DNA from: Caldilineaceae bacterium
GTDB taxonomy: Bacteria; Chloroflexota; Anaerolineae; Caldilineales; Caldilineaceae
NCBI GenBank assembly: GCA_028819675.1
Contig: JAPPKT010000395.1
Coordinates: 1-6,540 of the forward strand
DNA: 6,540 nt
Reading direction: 5' to 3'
Made by a program: the position numbers and the translations under genes
Shown here: piece by piece, positions 1 to 6,374 of the stretch
Layout of the letters: the number at the start of each line of letters is the position of its first letter
Numbering within the stretch: position 1 is the first letter of the stretch
The notes under the pieces: generated by a model
What the model saw: only the letters and a program-made list of their open reading frames with translations
Told to the model about the DNA's origin: nothing
Databases searched by the model: none

Positions 1-464
1 CTTCGTGGATAAAAAGGTGTTCTTCGCGACCCTTCGCGTGACTTCGCGGATGAAAGGTGTTCTTCGTGGTCCTTCGTGGCCCTTCGTGGATAAAGAGGTG
101 TTCTTCGCGATCCTTCGCGTGACTTCGCGGACAAAAAGGTGTTCTTCGTGGTCCTTCGTGGCCCTTCGTGGACAAAAAGGTGTTCTTCGCGACCCTTCGC
201 GTGACTTCCCGGACATAAAGGTGTTCTTCGTGGTCCTTCGTGGCCCTTCGTGGATAAAAAGGTGTTCTTCGCGACCCTTCGCGTGACTTCGCGGATGAAA
301 AGGTGTTCTTCGTGGTCCTTCGTGGCCCTTCGTGGACAAAAAGGTGTTCTTCGCGACCCTTCGCGTGACTTCCCGGACATAAAGGTGTTCTTCGTGGTCC
401 TTAGTGGCCCTTCGTGGATAAAAAGGTGTTCTTCGCGACCCTCCGCGTGACTTCGCGGATGAAA
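1..464. repeat. Nested tandem array: 41-bp units of two alternating types (82-bp higher-order repeat)
   Basis: Units begin with AGGTGTTCTTCG at 15, 55, 96, 137, 178, 219, 260, 301, 342, 383 and 424, so the period is 41 bp with one 40-bp unit. Bases 1-14 are the tail of a further unit, so the array continues past the left edge. Two unit types alternate without exception: type A (15, 96, 178, 260, 342, 424) carries CTTCGCG cores and type B (55, 137, 219, 301, 383) carries CTTCGTG cores. Each unit holds three CTTCG cores 10 bp apart, then a purine-rich linker ending in AAAAAGG that gives a 21-bp step to the next core. The array stops 75 bp before the first gene. Its function is unknown. It could be a dispersed intergenic repeat family, a protein-binding or DNA-bending array, or transcribed leader DNA. 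It has no unique spacers, so it is not a CRISPR array. Confidence 0.97.
137..464. repeat. 164-bp segmental duplication inside the left array
   Basis: Bases 137-300 and 301-464 are two head-to-tail copies of a four-unit block (B-A-B-A). Read by eye, they differ at only two positions in the second copy, 403 (C to A) and 443 (T to C). The shared variants include the TTCCCGG form of one A unit. Earlier units at 15-136 differ more, in their linkers. This pattern suggests recent expansion by slippage or unequal recombination of a whole block instead of single 41-bp units. Confidence 0.92.
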
Positions 465-539
465 AACGGAACCTGGTACCATTCTCTCTACACGCCAATG
501 AAAGTGACTGGTCCGAAACAATAGAAAAGGAGACTCCCG

Positions 540-2861
540 ATGGCTTACGCAACCTACATGGGCGCACAGATCAAGCGCAAGGAAGACCCCCGTCTCATCA
601 CCGGCAGCGGCGCCTACGTCGGCGATCTGAAGCTGCCCGGCATGCACTACGTCGCCTTCATACGCAGCCCCTACGCCCACGCCCGCATCGGCGAAATAGA
701 CGCTTCCGCCGCACTCGCCCTCGACGGCGTCGTCGCCGTGGTCACCGGACAGGACCTCGCCGCCCACACCGAGCCCATGCCCTTCCCCTTTGAGGTCGGA
801 TCCGCCGACGGCGAAGCCAACAGCAAACGCACGCACCACGCCCTGACAACCGGGAAAGTGCTCCACATGGGCGAATGTGTAGCCGCAGTCATCGCCGTAG
901 ACGCAGCCACCGCCGCCGACGCTGCCGAGGAGGTCTTCGTCGACTGGGAACCGCTCCCCGCCGTCGCCGGCATCGAGCAGGCCCTCGACCCCGACGCCGC
1001 GCTCCTCTTTGACGACATGGACAGCAACGTCCAGGAAGTATGGCGCCGTAGAGTCGGGGACGTCGATGCCGCCTTCGCCGGCGCCCACAAGGTCGTCAGC
1101 CAGCACATTACCAGCCAGCGACTCGCCGCCGTGCCCATGGAAGGCCGCAGCATCGTCGCCGCGCCCGACCCGACCACGGCAGGACTGACCGTCTGGACCA
1201 GCACGCAAGCGCCCCACCTGATACGGGGCCAGCTTGCCGGCGTCCTGCGCATGTCCGAGAACGCCATCCGCGTCATCGCACCCGAAGTCGGCGGCGGTTT
1301 CGGCGTCAAGATCGGCATCTATCCCGAAGAAGTGGTGATAGCCAGCCTCGCCATGCGTTTCCAACTCCCGCTGAGCTGGGTCGAAGGCCGCAGCGAGCAC
1401 CTGCTCACTACGACCCATGGCCGCGGCCAGATCGCCGACTACGCGCTCGCCGTCACCGAGGACGGCCGCATCACCGGCATGAAGATGCGCGTCGTCGCAG
1501 ACATGGGAGCCTATCCCATCGTGCTCATCATCCCCGAACTGACCGGCTGGATGGCCGTCGGCGTCTACGACATCCCTGCATTTGACATAGAAATCGACTG
1601 CGTCTTCACCAATACCACCCCCATCGCCGCCTACCGCGGCGCCGGACGGCCGGAAGCCGCCTACTACATTGAACGTATGGTTGACCTGGTAGCAAATGAG
1701 TTGGGGCTGGATCCGACCGAAGTGCGACGCAAAAACTTTATCCCTCCCGACGCCTTCCCCTACGACACGGGTACCACGCTAACCTACGACAGCGGCGAAT
1801 ACGAGAAGTCGCTGGCCAAGGCCCTGGACGTTTCCGGCTACGCCTCGCTGCGTGCAGAACAGGAGCAACGCCGCAGCCAGAGCAACGGCAACCTGCTCGG
1901 AATTGGCATTGCCAGCTACGTCGAGATCTGCGGCTTTGGCCCCTACGAGAGCGCCGAAGTACGCGTCGAGCCCAGCGGCACCGTCACCGTCTTCACGGGA
2001 ATCTCGCCGCACGGCCAGGGCCAGGAAACGACCTTCGCCCAGATCGTGGCTGACCAGCTTGGAGCTGACTACGACCAGATCGTCGTCAAACACGGCGACA
2101 CCGCCAACACGCCAATGGGCATCGGCACGATGGGCAGCCGCGGCCTCGCCGTCGGCGGCACCGCCCTCGTCCGCGCCACCGGCAAAGTGCGCGACAAGGC
2201 CAAACAGATAGCAGGGCACATCCTCGAAGCCGCCGCCGAAGACATCGAGCTGACCGAAGGGCAATACCAGGTACGCGGCGCCCCCGACAATGCCATAACC
2301 CTCGCCGACATCGCCGCACGCGCCTACAGCGATGACCTGCCAGACCAGATCGACACAGGCCTCGAAGGCACCGACTACTTTCGACCCGACCTCGTCTACC
2401 CGTTCGGCACACATGTCGCCGTCGTAGAGGTCGAGCAGTCCACCGGCCGCGTCACCATTCGCGAATACTATTCCGTCGACGACTGCGGCCCCCGCATCAG
2501 CCCCAAACTGGTCGACGGACAGGTCCATGGCGGCCTCGCCCAGGGCATCGCCCAAGCCCTGCTTGAAGAGGTCGTCTATAGCGAGGAAGGCCAGCTGCTG
2601 ACCGGGACGCTGATGGACTATGCCATACCCAAAGCCGCGCAGTTCCCCCGCTTCGTGACCGATTCAACCGTTACAAATACCCCCCACAACCCTCTTGGCG
2701 CAAAAGGCATCGGTGAAGCCGCCACCATCGGTTCCACGCCTGCCATCGCAAACGCAGTCATGGACGCCCTCAAACCCCTCGGCGTCCGTCACCTCGACAT
2801 GCCGCTGACGCCTGAGAAGGTCTGGCAAGCCATCCATGGCAACGGCAATGCCGTCGGCTGA
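540..2861 (+). CDS. Xanthine dehydrogenase/CoxL-family molybdopterin-binding large subunit
   Basis: This 773-residue protein matches the length and motif order of the molybdenum subunit of the CO dehydrogenase/xanthine oxidase family. These cytoplasmic hydroxylases insert water-derived oxygen into their substrate and pass the electrons on through 2Fe-2S and FAD subunits. The N-terminus has the family signature KRKEDPRLITGSGAYVGD, followed by the a/b hammerhead domain (about residues 20-130) and the two molybdopterin-binding regions. Visible motifs are GGGFGVK at 251-257, AYRGAGR at 364-370, GQGQ at 492-495, and KGIGEAATIGS with the expected catalytic glutamate at E726. AYRGAGR is the form II/BMS-type active-site loop; true form I CO dehydrogenase has AYxCSFR, so CO oxidation should not be assumed. 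AAGGAG at 527-532 lies 7 nt before the ATG. It is first in a probable operon with the hydratase 33 bp downstream. No FAD or iron-sulfur subunit lies in the window, and the repeat array lies directly upstream. The substrate is unknown. Confidence 0.95.
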   Translation: MAYATYMGAQIKRKEDPRLITGSGAYVGDLKLPGMHYVAFIRSPYAHARIGEIDASAALALDGVVAVVTGQDLAAHTEPMPFPFEVGSADGEANSKRTHHALTTGKVLHMGECVAAVIAVDAATAADAAEEVFVDWEPLPAVAGIEQALDPDAALLFDDMDSNVQEVWRRRVGDVDAAFAGAHKVVSQHITSQRLAAVPMEGRSIVAAPDPTTAGLTVWTSTQAPHLIRGQLAGVLRMSENAIRVIAPEVGGGFGVKIGIYPEEVVIASLAMRFQLPLSWVEGRSEHLLTTTHGRGQIADYALAVTEDGRITGMKMRVVADMGAYPIVLIIPELTGWMAVGVYDIPAFDIEIDCVFTNTTPIAAYRGAGRPEAAYYIERMVDLVANELGLDPTEVRRKNFIPPDAFPYDTGTTLTYDSGEYEKSLAKALDVSGYASLRAEQEQRRSQSNGNLLGIGIASYVEICGFGPYESAEVRVEPSGTVTVFTGISPHGQGQETTFAQIVADQLGADYDQIVVKHGDTANTPMGIGTMGSRGLAVGGTALVRATGKVRDKAKQIAGHILEAAAEDIELTEGQYQVRGAPDNAITLADIAARAYSDDLPDQIDTGLEGTDYFRPDLVYPFGTHVAVVEVEQSTGRVTIREYYSVDDCGPRISPKLVDGQVHGGLAQGIAQALLEEVVYSEEGQLLTGTLMDYAIPKAAQFPRFVTDSTVTNTPHNPLGAKGIGEAATIGSTPAIANAVMDALKPLGVRHLDMPLTPEKVWQAIHGNGNAVG

Positions 2862-2894
2862 GCCCGGGTTGTCCGTAATGGGAGGATTCTACAA

Positions 2895-3329
2895 ATGAGC
2901 GGTTTCTACGTGGAGATAGGCGACAGCGTATCCTTCAGCAAGACCGTCGGCGAGAGCGACGTCTATCTCTTCGCCGGCATCACCGGCGACCTGGCCCCCA
3001 ACCATGTCGACGAAGAATACATGAAGCGCTCCAGCTACGGCACCCGCATCGCCCACGGCGCGCTCCTCATCGGCTACATGTCCACCGCCTCCTCAATGGC
3101 CATCGCCGGCTCCCGCACCAGCGACGCAGAAACGCCTGTCTCCCTGGGATACGACCGCATCCGCTTCCTCGCGCCCGTCTTTCTGGGCGATACCATCACC
3201 GTTCACTACCAGATCGTCTCTGTTGACGAAGATCGCAGACGGTCCGTATCCGACATACGCGTCACCAATCAGTCCGGCGAGTTAGTTGCCGTAGCCCAAC
3301 ACATCCTCAAATGGGTGGCAAACAGGTAG
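2895..3329 (+). CDS. MaoC-like (R)-specific hydratase/dehydratase, hot-dog fold
   Basis: A 144-residue single-domain protein, the usual length for stand-alone MaoC-like or PhaJ-type enoyl-CoA hydratases. These act reversibly on 2-enoyl-CoA or related thioesters in the cytoplasm. The hydratase-2 motif reads FAGITGDLAPNHVDEEY at residues 26-42, followed by RIAHGALLIGYMS at 51-63. D32 and H37 have the same five-residue spacing as the catalytic Asp and His of PhaJ. The Asn of the common GDxNPxH form is Ala here (A34), with Asn at 36 instead, a variant that leaves the catalytic pair intact. GGGAGG at 2880-2885 lies 9 nt before the ATG. The gene sits 33 bp after the molybdenum subunit and 16 bp before the dioxygenase, so all three are probably co-transcribed. 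Another hot-dog thioester enzyme cannot be excluded, and the substrate is unknown. Confidence 0.93.
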   Translation: MSGFYVEIGDSVSFSKTVGESDVYLFAGITGDLAPNHVDEEYMKRSSYGTRIAHGALLIGYMSTASSMAIAGSRTSDAETPVSLGYDRIRFLAPVFLGDTITVHYQIVSVDEDRRRSVSDIRVTNQSGELVAVAQHILKWVANR

Positions 3330-3345
3330 CCAAGGAAGGAGAACG

Positions 3346-4104
3346 ATGAATCAAGAGTGGCGTAAACAGATCGAGGAAACTGCCGTACTGAATCTGGGCC
3401 AGGTTCTGGAAGGTGAGGAGTTGGACTATTTTCGCACCATGTTTGACACCGATCGTTCCGGCTACCGCTACTTCTGGCACGACTACGGCCATCACCAATT
3501 CGTCAACTATGACGCTTTAGTCACCACGCCGCGATTCGACGAGCTGATTCGTCATCCGCGCATCATGCCCGCCATCGAAGAGCTGATGGGCGGGCCCGTC
3601 TGCTTCGGCGAGATCGGCCTGCGCTACATGGGCCCCTACGACGGCCAGCTCCACCGCAAATGGCATCGGGACAAGCCCCACTGGCCCGAGCATCCACTGC
3701 GCATGGACTACATCCAGCTGATGGTCTATCTCACCGATGTCGACGAGAGCACACACTGCATCTCTTTCTCGCCCGAATCAATCGACCAACCCCTTCTAAT
3801 GGACCAGCAGGCCCAACTGGACCGCGGCGGCATCTACGACCTGCACGGGCCGGCCGGTACCTGCGCCCTCTTCAACGTCGCTGCCCTGCACACCGCCACA
3901 ACCCGCCCTACCAGCTCAGAACGCAAGACAGTCCAAATATACTACGGTCACCGCGACCGGGCGCCCCTCTCAAACGATTCGGGCATTCCTGTCGCCCTTT
4001 GGAGAGACAACCCGGACCCGGAAACACGCGCCTTCTACGGAGTCCTCAATCAGCGTACAAAGATCTACATGGACGCGTTCGGCCGTGAACAGAGCCAACC
4101 TTAA
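3346..4104 (+). CDS. Phytanoyl-CoA dioxygenase (PhyH)-family Fe(II)/2-oxoglutarate oxygenase
   Basis: This 252-residue protein has the pattern of PhyH-family non-haem iron oxygenases, which couple 2-oxoglutarate decarboxylation to substrate hydroxylation. The first metal motif is WHRD, with H107 and D109. The distal ligand is H182 in the context FNVAALHTATT. R193 lies 11 residues after it, the same spacing as the distal His and the 2-oxoglutarate-binding Arg of human PHYH (H264/R275). Between them lie MDYIQLMVYLTDVDEST and an LHGPAGTCALFN turn, typical of the double-stranded beta-helix core. There is no signal peptide. AAGGAG at 3336-3341 is only 4 nt from the ATG, but the run begins at 3332 (AAGGAAGGAG), so a better-spaced register exists. 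It is the last gene of the probable operon. Its TAA (4102-4104) overlaps the stop of the convergent gene. The family is sure; the substrate, CoA-linked or free, is not known. Confidence 0.91.
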   Translation: MNQEWRKQIEETAVLNLGQVLEGEELDYFRTMFDTDRSGYRYFWHDYGHHQFVNYDALVTTPRFDELIRHPRIMPAIEELMGGPVCFGEIGLRYMGPYDGQLHRKWHRDKPHWPEHPLRMDYIQLMVYLTDVDESTHCISFSPESIDQPLLMDQQAQLDRGGIYDLHGPAGTCALFNVAALHTATTRPTSSERKTVQIYYGHRDRAPLSNDSGIPVALWRDNPDPETRAFYGVLNQRTKIYMDAFGREQSQP

Positions 4105-5201
4105 ACCGGGCTGATCTCCCGGCAGCGCTCCAATATCTCCACCTGGCGCCGCACACTGGCCGCCGTTATCGCCGCCTGCTCCCCTGTGCGGATGGTCGTA
4201 TAGATGTCTTCATAAAGACTGAACATGCCCGTGAAGAAGTTGAACTCGGGCGTGAAAGTCTCTTCTTTCCAAGGAAGCGATTCGCTGTTGTAGCTCCGGT
4301 CCGGCGTCGGCTTCGTGTCCAGCACCAGCGGCGGCGCCTCCTCCGGATCGAAATACTTCCAGTTGACCGTGCGCCTGTCCGCGCTGACGAGCGTCCCCTG
4401 CGTCCCCATCACAAGCCACGCGTCCTGCGGATACGCGCAGCAGTTGGTCATCTCCACGTCGATTACAGGCCCGTCGTTCGGCTTGATGACCAGCTTCACG
4501 TGGCTCTCCGCATCCCCCGCGAACAGCGGCGTCGTCTCCATCTGGCAGAAGATCTCCGGGTTCGGATCGTCGAAAAAGTGAATCGCCCAGTCTATCGAAT
4601 GGGCGCCCTTGTTGTTCAGGTCCCCGCCACCGTATTTCTTGAGCGTCTGCCAGTCCCACCGCCTGCGAAAACCGTTGCCGGTAATCCGCATCTGCACGAT
4701 GCGCCCCAGCACCCCCGAATCGACGACCTCCTTGACCTTCAGAAAATCAGCGTGATAACGATAGTTCTGGTTCACCGTCAGCAGCATCCCCGTCTCTTCG
4801 GAGACCGCGATCATCTCGTCCACGCCCGCCAGCGTCGGCGCCATCGGCTTCTCCACGATGACATGCTTCCCCGCCCGCATCGCCGCCGAAGCATCGCTCA
4901 CGTGCAGCTGGCTCGGCGTAGCCACCACCAGCAGCTCCACCGCCTTGTCCGCAATGATTTCGTCTATCGTCGAGTATGCCAGGCAGTCAAACCTGTCAAC
5001 TGCCTCCTCCTGTCGGGCGGGGTCCGGATCGCACACCGCCGTGACGCTGAACTTCTCGCCGATCTGGGCCAGAACGTTGGCATGAATGCCCCAACCGCTC
5101 CTGCCCAACCCGCTGATTCCAATCCGCAAAGGCTCCTCGGCCGTTCCCTTCTCCTGCCCGTCATTCGCCTCTGCGCCATTCGTTGCCCTGGTATCTGCCA
5201 T
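4101..5201 (-). CDS. Gfo/Idh/MocA-family NAD(P)-dependent oxidoreductase
   Basis: With the ATG at 5201 this is a 366-residue cytoplasmic dehydrogenase of the glucose-fructose oxidoreductase/inositol dehydrogenase family, whose members usually oxidise or reduce a hydroxyl of a sugar or polyol. About 24 polar, probably disordered residues precede the Rossmann domain. The dinucleotide loop is GLGRSG (G31, G33, G36), with an acidic CDPD at the end of strand 2 (57-60). The family's EKP motif with the catalytic Lys is E117-K118-P119 (VIVEKPMAPT). The C-terminal domain carries GGGDLNNKGAHSID, in which H201 and D204 fit the family but N197 stands where many members have Asp. The open frame continues upstream to a TTG at 5291. 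I chose the ATG at 5201 because a strong Shine-Dalgarno sequence lies just before it and the extra 30 residues match nothing typical of the family. It is convergent with the dioxygenase, overlapping it by 4 bp. The substrate is unknown. Confidence 0.94.
   Translation of the reverse strand: MADTRATNGAEANDGQEKGTAEEPLRIGISGLGRSGWGIHANVLAQIGEKFSVTAVCDPDPARQEEAVDRFDCLAYSTIDEIIADKAVELLVVATPSQLHVSDASAAMRAGKHVIVEKPMAPTLAGVDEMIAVSEETGMLLTVNQNYRYHADFLKVKEVVDSGVLGRIVQMRITGNGFRRRWDWQTLKKYGGGDLNNKGAHSIDWAIHFFDDPNPEIFCQMETTPLFAGDAESHVKLVIKPNDGPVIDVEMTNCCAYPQDAWLVMGTQGTLVSADRRTVNWKYFDPEEAPPLVLDTKPTPDRSYNSESLPWKEETFTPEFNFFTGMFSLYEDIYTTIRTGEQAAITAASVRRQVEILERCREISPV
4106..4122 (-). terminator. Weak stem-loop at the end of the oxidoreductase gene
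   Basis: CCGGG (4106-4110) and CCCGG (4118-4122) form a 5-bp stem with a 7-nt loop, within the last codons of the oxidoreductase. Read on the minus strand the stem is followed by TTTAAGGTT, a poor U-tract. There is no other terminator between the two convergent genes, because they overlap. A short stem without a good U-run makes this a doubtful terminator. Confidence 0.2.
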
Positions 5202-5207
5202 GCCTAG

Positions 5208-5218
5208 CTTCCTTTCCT
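5208..5218 (-). promoter_or_regulatory. Shine-Dalgarno sequence that fixes the oxidoreductase start
   Basis: On the minus strand this reads AGGAAAGGAAG, ending 6 nt before the ATG at 5201. It supports the internal ATG over the in-frame TTG at 5291, which would add 30 residues. Confidence 0.7.
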
Positions 5219-5273
5219 CGCGTAAAGTGTGCGGCGACACAGCGTCAGAAACGCCGACCATCGCCGGGCAAAA

Positions 5274-5291
5274 TTGTCCTCTAAGGGACAA
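5274..5291. promoter_or_regulatory. Perfect inverted repeat, candidate operator upstream of the oxidoreductase
   Basis: TTGTCC (5274-5279) and GGACAA (5286-5291) are exact reverse complements separated by 6 bp. The centre lies about 80 bp upstream of the oxidoreductase ATG on the minus strand, where a regulator or promoter would be expected. No convincing -35/-10 pair was found around it. A 6-bp perfect half-site can occur by chance, so the operator role is only a suggestion. Confidence 0.3.
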
Positions 5292-5516
5292 AAGTTCGTG
5301 GTATAATAGTCAATCGAACATCGGCCCTAGCATATCAGAAACTGCAGCCAAGTCGTAAAATCTCCCTGTAGAATCGCGACGAAGTACGGATTCCCATCCA
5401 GCAATCTAGAGTTTCAGGATTCCAATCGTAAACAGGACCTACTCTCCCAAAAGAGAAAACTTGATTAATGAGTTCTTGCCAAACAGCGATCATGATTCAG
5501 CATGGCGTGGATGTCA
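5292..5516. other. Intergenic DNA without a recognisable gene
   Basis: This stretch is visibly less GC-rich than the genes. I see no open frame with a family signature, no ribosome binding site leading to one, and no tRNA-like cloverleaf. It includes a TATAAT at 5302-5307 on the plus strand, without a matching -35 box, and a run of A-rich sequence near 5450-5465. It presumably contains the 5' region of the oxidoreductase gene. Confidence 0.5.
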
Positions 5517-5554
5517 CTCTCTCCTCTCTCCTCTCTCCTCTCCCCTCTCTCCTC
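5517..5554. repeat. Heptamer microsatellite: 38-nt pure pyrimidine tract of CTCTCTC repeats
   Basis: All 38 bases are C or T on the plus strand. They divide into CTCTCTC units at 5517, 5524, 5531, 5538 and 5545 plus a partial CTC at 5552; only the fourth unit carries a substitution (CTCTCCC). A mirror-like homopyrimidine tract of this kind can form triplex DNA (general knowledge), and it is a likely slippage hotspot. No gene function is apparent. Confidence 0.93.
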
Positions 5555-5568
5555 GCATTTGGGCGGTC

Positions 5569-5582
5569 GGCCGCAAGCGGCC
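5569..5582. repeat. GC-rich hairpin GGCCGC-AA-GCGGCC
   Basis: A perfect 14-bp palindrome interrupted by AA; as an RNA or single strand it would fold as a 5-bp stem with a CAAG tetraloop. No T-run follows, so it is not a standard intrinsic terminator. It lies 15 bp after the heptamer tract and 8 bp before a second GC hairpin, which suggests one composite intergenic element. Confidence 0.6.
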
Positions 5583-5590
5583 TCCCTTGT

Positions 5591-5608
5591 GCGGGGGCTC
5601 CGCCCCGC
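5591..5608. repeat. GC-rich hairpin GCGGGG-N6-CCCCGC
   Basis: A perfect 6-bp inverted repeat around GCTCCG. An alternative register pairs GGGGC (5594-5598) with GCCCC (5602-5606) around TCC. No U-tract follows. Together with the hairpin at 5569-5582 it resembles the paired palindromes of REP-like intergenic elements, but one copy in the window cannot establish a family. Confidence 0.55.
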
Positions 5609-6064
5609 AACGCCCCCTCTCCTACAACCTCGCGCCGCAGCGAGTGTGAGGGCAATAGAAAGTTGGCGTCCCGCGGCGACCCGCGCCTTCCCCAACGTGC
5701 CTTGGCTGGCTCCTGGTGTGAGCTGGCATGGTCAGGGCGGGCGAGTCAACTCCCAATTTGGCCCAAGGCACGCCGCAATGACCGTCAATACCCTGCCACA
5801 GAAACTCTTACAGTACATGCCGTCATTCCAGATCCGGGCAGAGCGCACTCAGAACACGACTCAGAATCATCAGAATTATAATCTATTCTTGATATCATAT
5901 CGTCGGGCGAATCCCAGAATATCTGTCGGAGGTCTTGAACTACATCCGACAGAAGTCAGAAAATGCAATTGGAGCCGCAGAAACTCGATCAAGCAAAAAT
6001 CTTCCGCAGTCGTCGTTCAGCTGGCGCCATTCGCCCAATTCCGCAAGAACCCCTTCATGCCGAA
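5609..6064. other. Intergenic DNA, nothing recognised
   Basis: About 450 bases between the GC hairpins and the right-hand array. Several frames stay open across part of it, but their translations are low-complexity or continue into the repeats, and none shows a domain motif or a good ribosome binding site. I see no tRNA, no clear promoter and no terminator. It may be spacer DNA or the remains of an older repeat. Confidence 0.5.
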
Positions 6065-6225
6065 TCTCTCGTAAACTCTCGTAAACGCTCGTGGACTCTC
6101 GTGGACTCTCGTGCAATGCTCAAGGACCTCAGGGCCGTGCCCTATGAATCTGATTCGAGGCTCCCGGCAATACATAAAACATCAATAAACGCATGGAAAC
6201 ACTCGCAAACGCTCGTGGACTCTCG

Positions 6226-6250
6226 TGCAATGCACATGGACCCCATTGCA
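6226..6250. repeat. Stem-loop within the second long unit
   Basis: TGCAATG (6226-6232) and CATTGCA (6244-6250) are exact reverse complements around an 11-nt loop. The same structure recurs in the third unit; the first unit keeps the left arm only. Confidence 0.6.
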
Positions 6251-6349
6251 GCGCTCTATGAATCTGATTCGAGGCTCCCGGCATCACATGAAACACTAAT
6301 GAACGCAAGGAAACGCTCGCAAACTCTCGTAAACGCTCGTGGACTCTTG

Positions 6350-6374
6350 TGCAATGCACATGGACCCCATTGCA
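6350..6374. repeat. Stem-loop within the third long unit
   Basis: TGCAATG (6350-6356) pairs with CATTGCA (6368-6374), with the same loop as the copy at 6226-6250. Copies 2 and 3 are nearly identical here, so conservation may reflect recent duplication and not selection for structure. Confidence 0.6.

Noticed and set aside
5..450. Open frames of 93 and 66 codons across the left array
   Set aside because: They translate the tandem repeats, repeat each other's sequence because of the 164-bp duplication, have no ribosome binding site, and the 41-bp period is not a multiple of three.
1..464. CRISPR array
   Set aside because: Units are contiguous and near-identical along their whole length, with no unique spacers, and no cas genes are present.
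1779..2555. A 258-codon minus-strand frame within the molybdenum subunit gene
   Set aside because: It is an antisense shadow of a strongly supported gene in GC-rich DNA and shows no domain signature.
540..2861. Assignment as true aerobic CO dehydrogenase large subunit
   Set aside because: The active-site loop is AYRGAGR, not the AYxCSFR of form I enzymes, and no CoxM or CoxS gene is adjacent.
5202..5291. N-terminal extension of the oxidoreductase to a TTG codon at 5291
   Set aside because: The added 30 residues are not typical of the family, the start would be TTG, and a strong Shine-Dalgarno sequence precedes the internal ATG at 5201.
5295..5302. TTCGTGGT upstream of the oxidoreductase as an outlying copy of the left-array core
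   Set aside because: It is a single 8-base match among several core variants, without the 10-bp phasing or neighbouring linker, so chance is a sufficient explanation.
5302..5307. TATAAT as a plus-strand -10 box
   Set aside because: No -35-like hexamer occurs 16-18 bp upstream (TTGTCC is 22 bp away) and no plus-strand gene follows.
5461..6074. Overlapping open frames of 62 to 190 codons between the oxidoreductase and the right array
   Set aside because: They overlap each other in all frames across the CT tract and GC hairpins, are low-complexity, and show no motif or convincing ribosome binding site.
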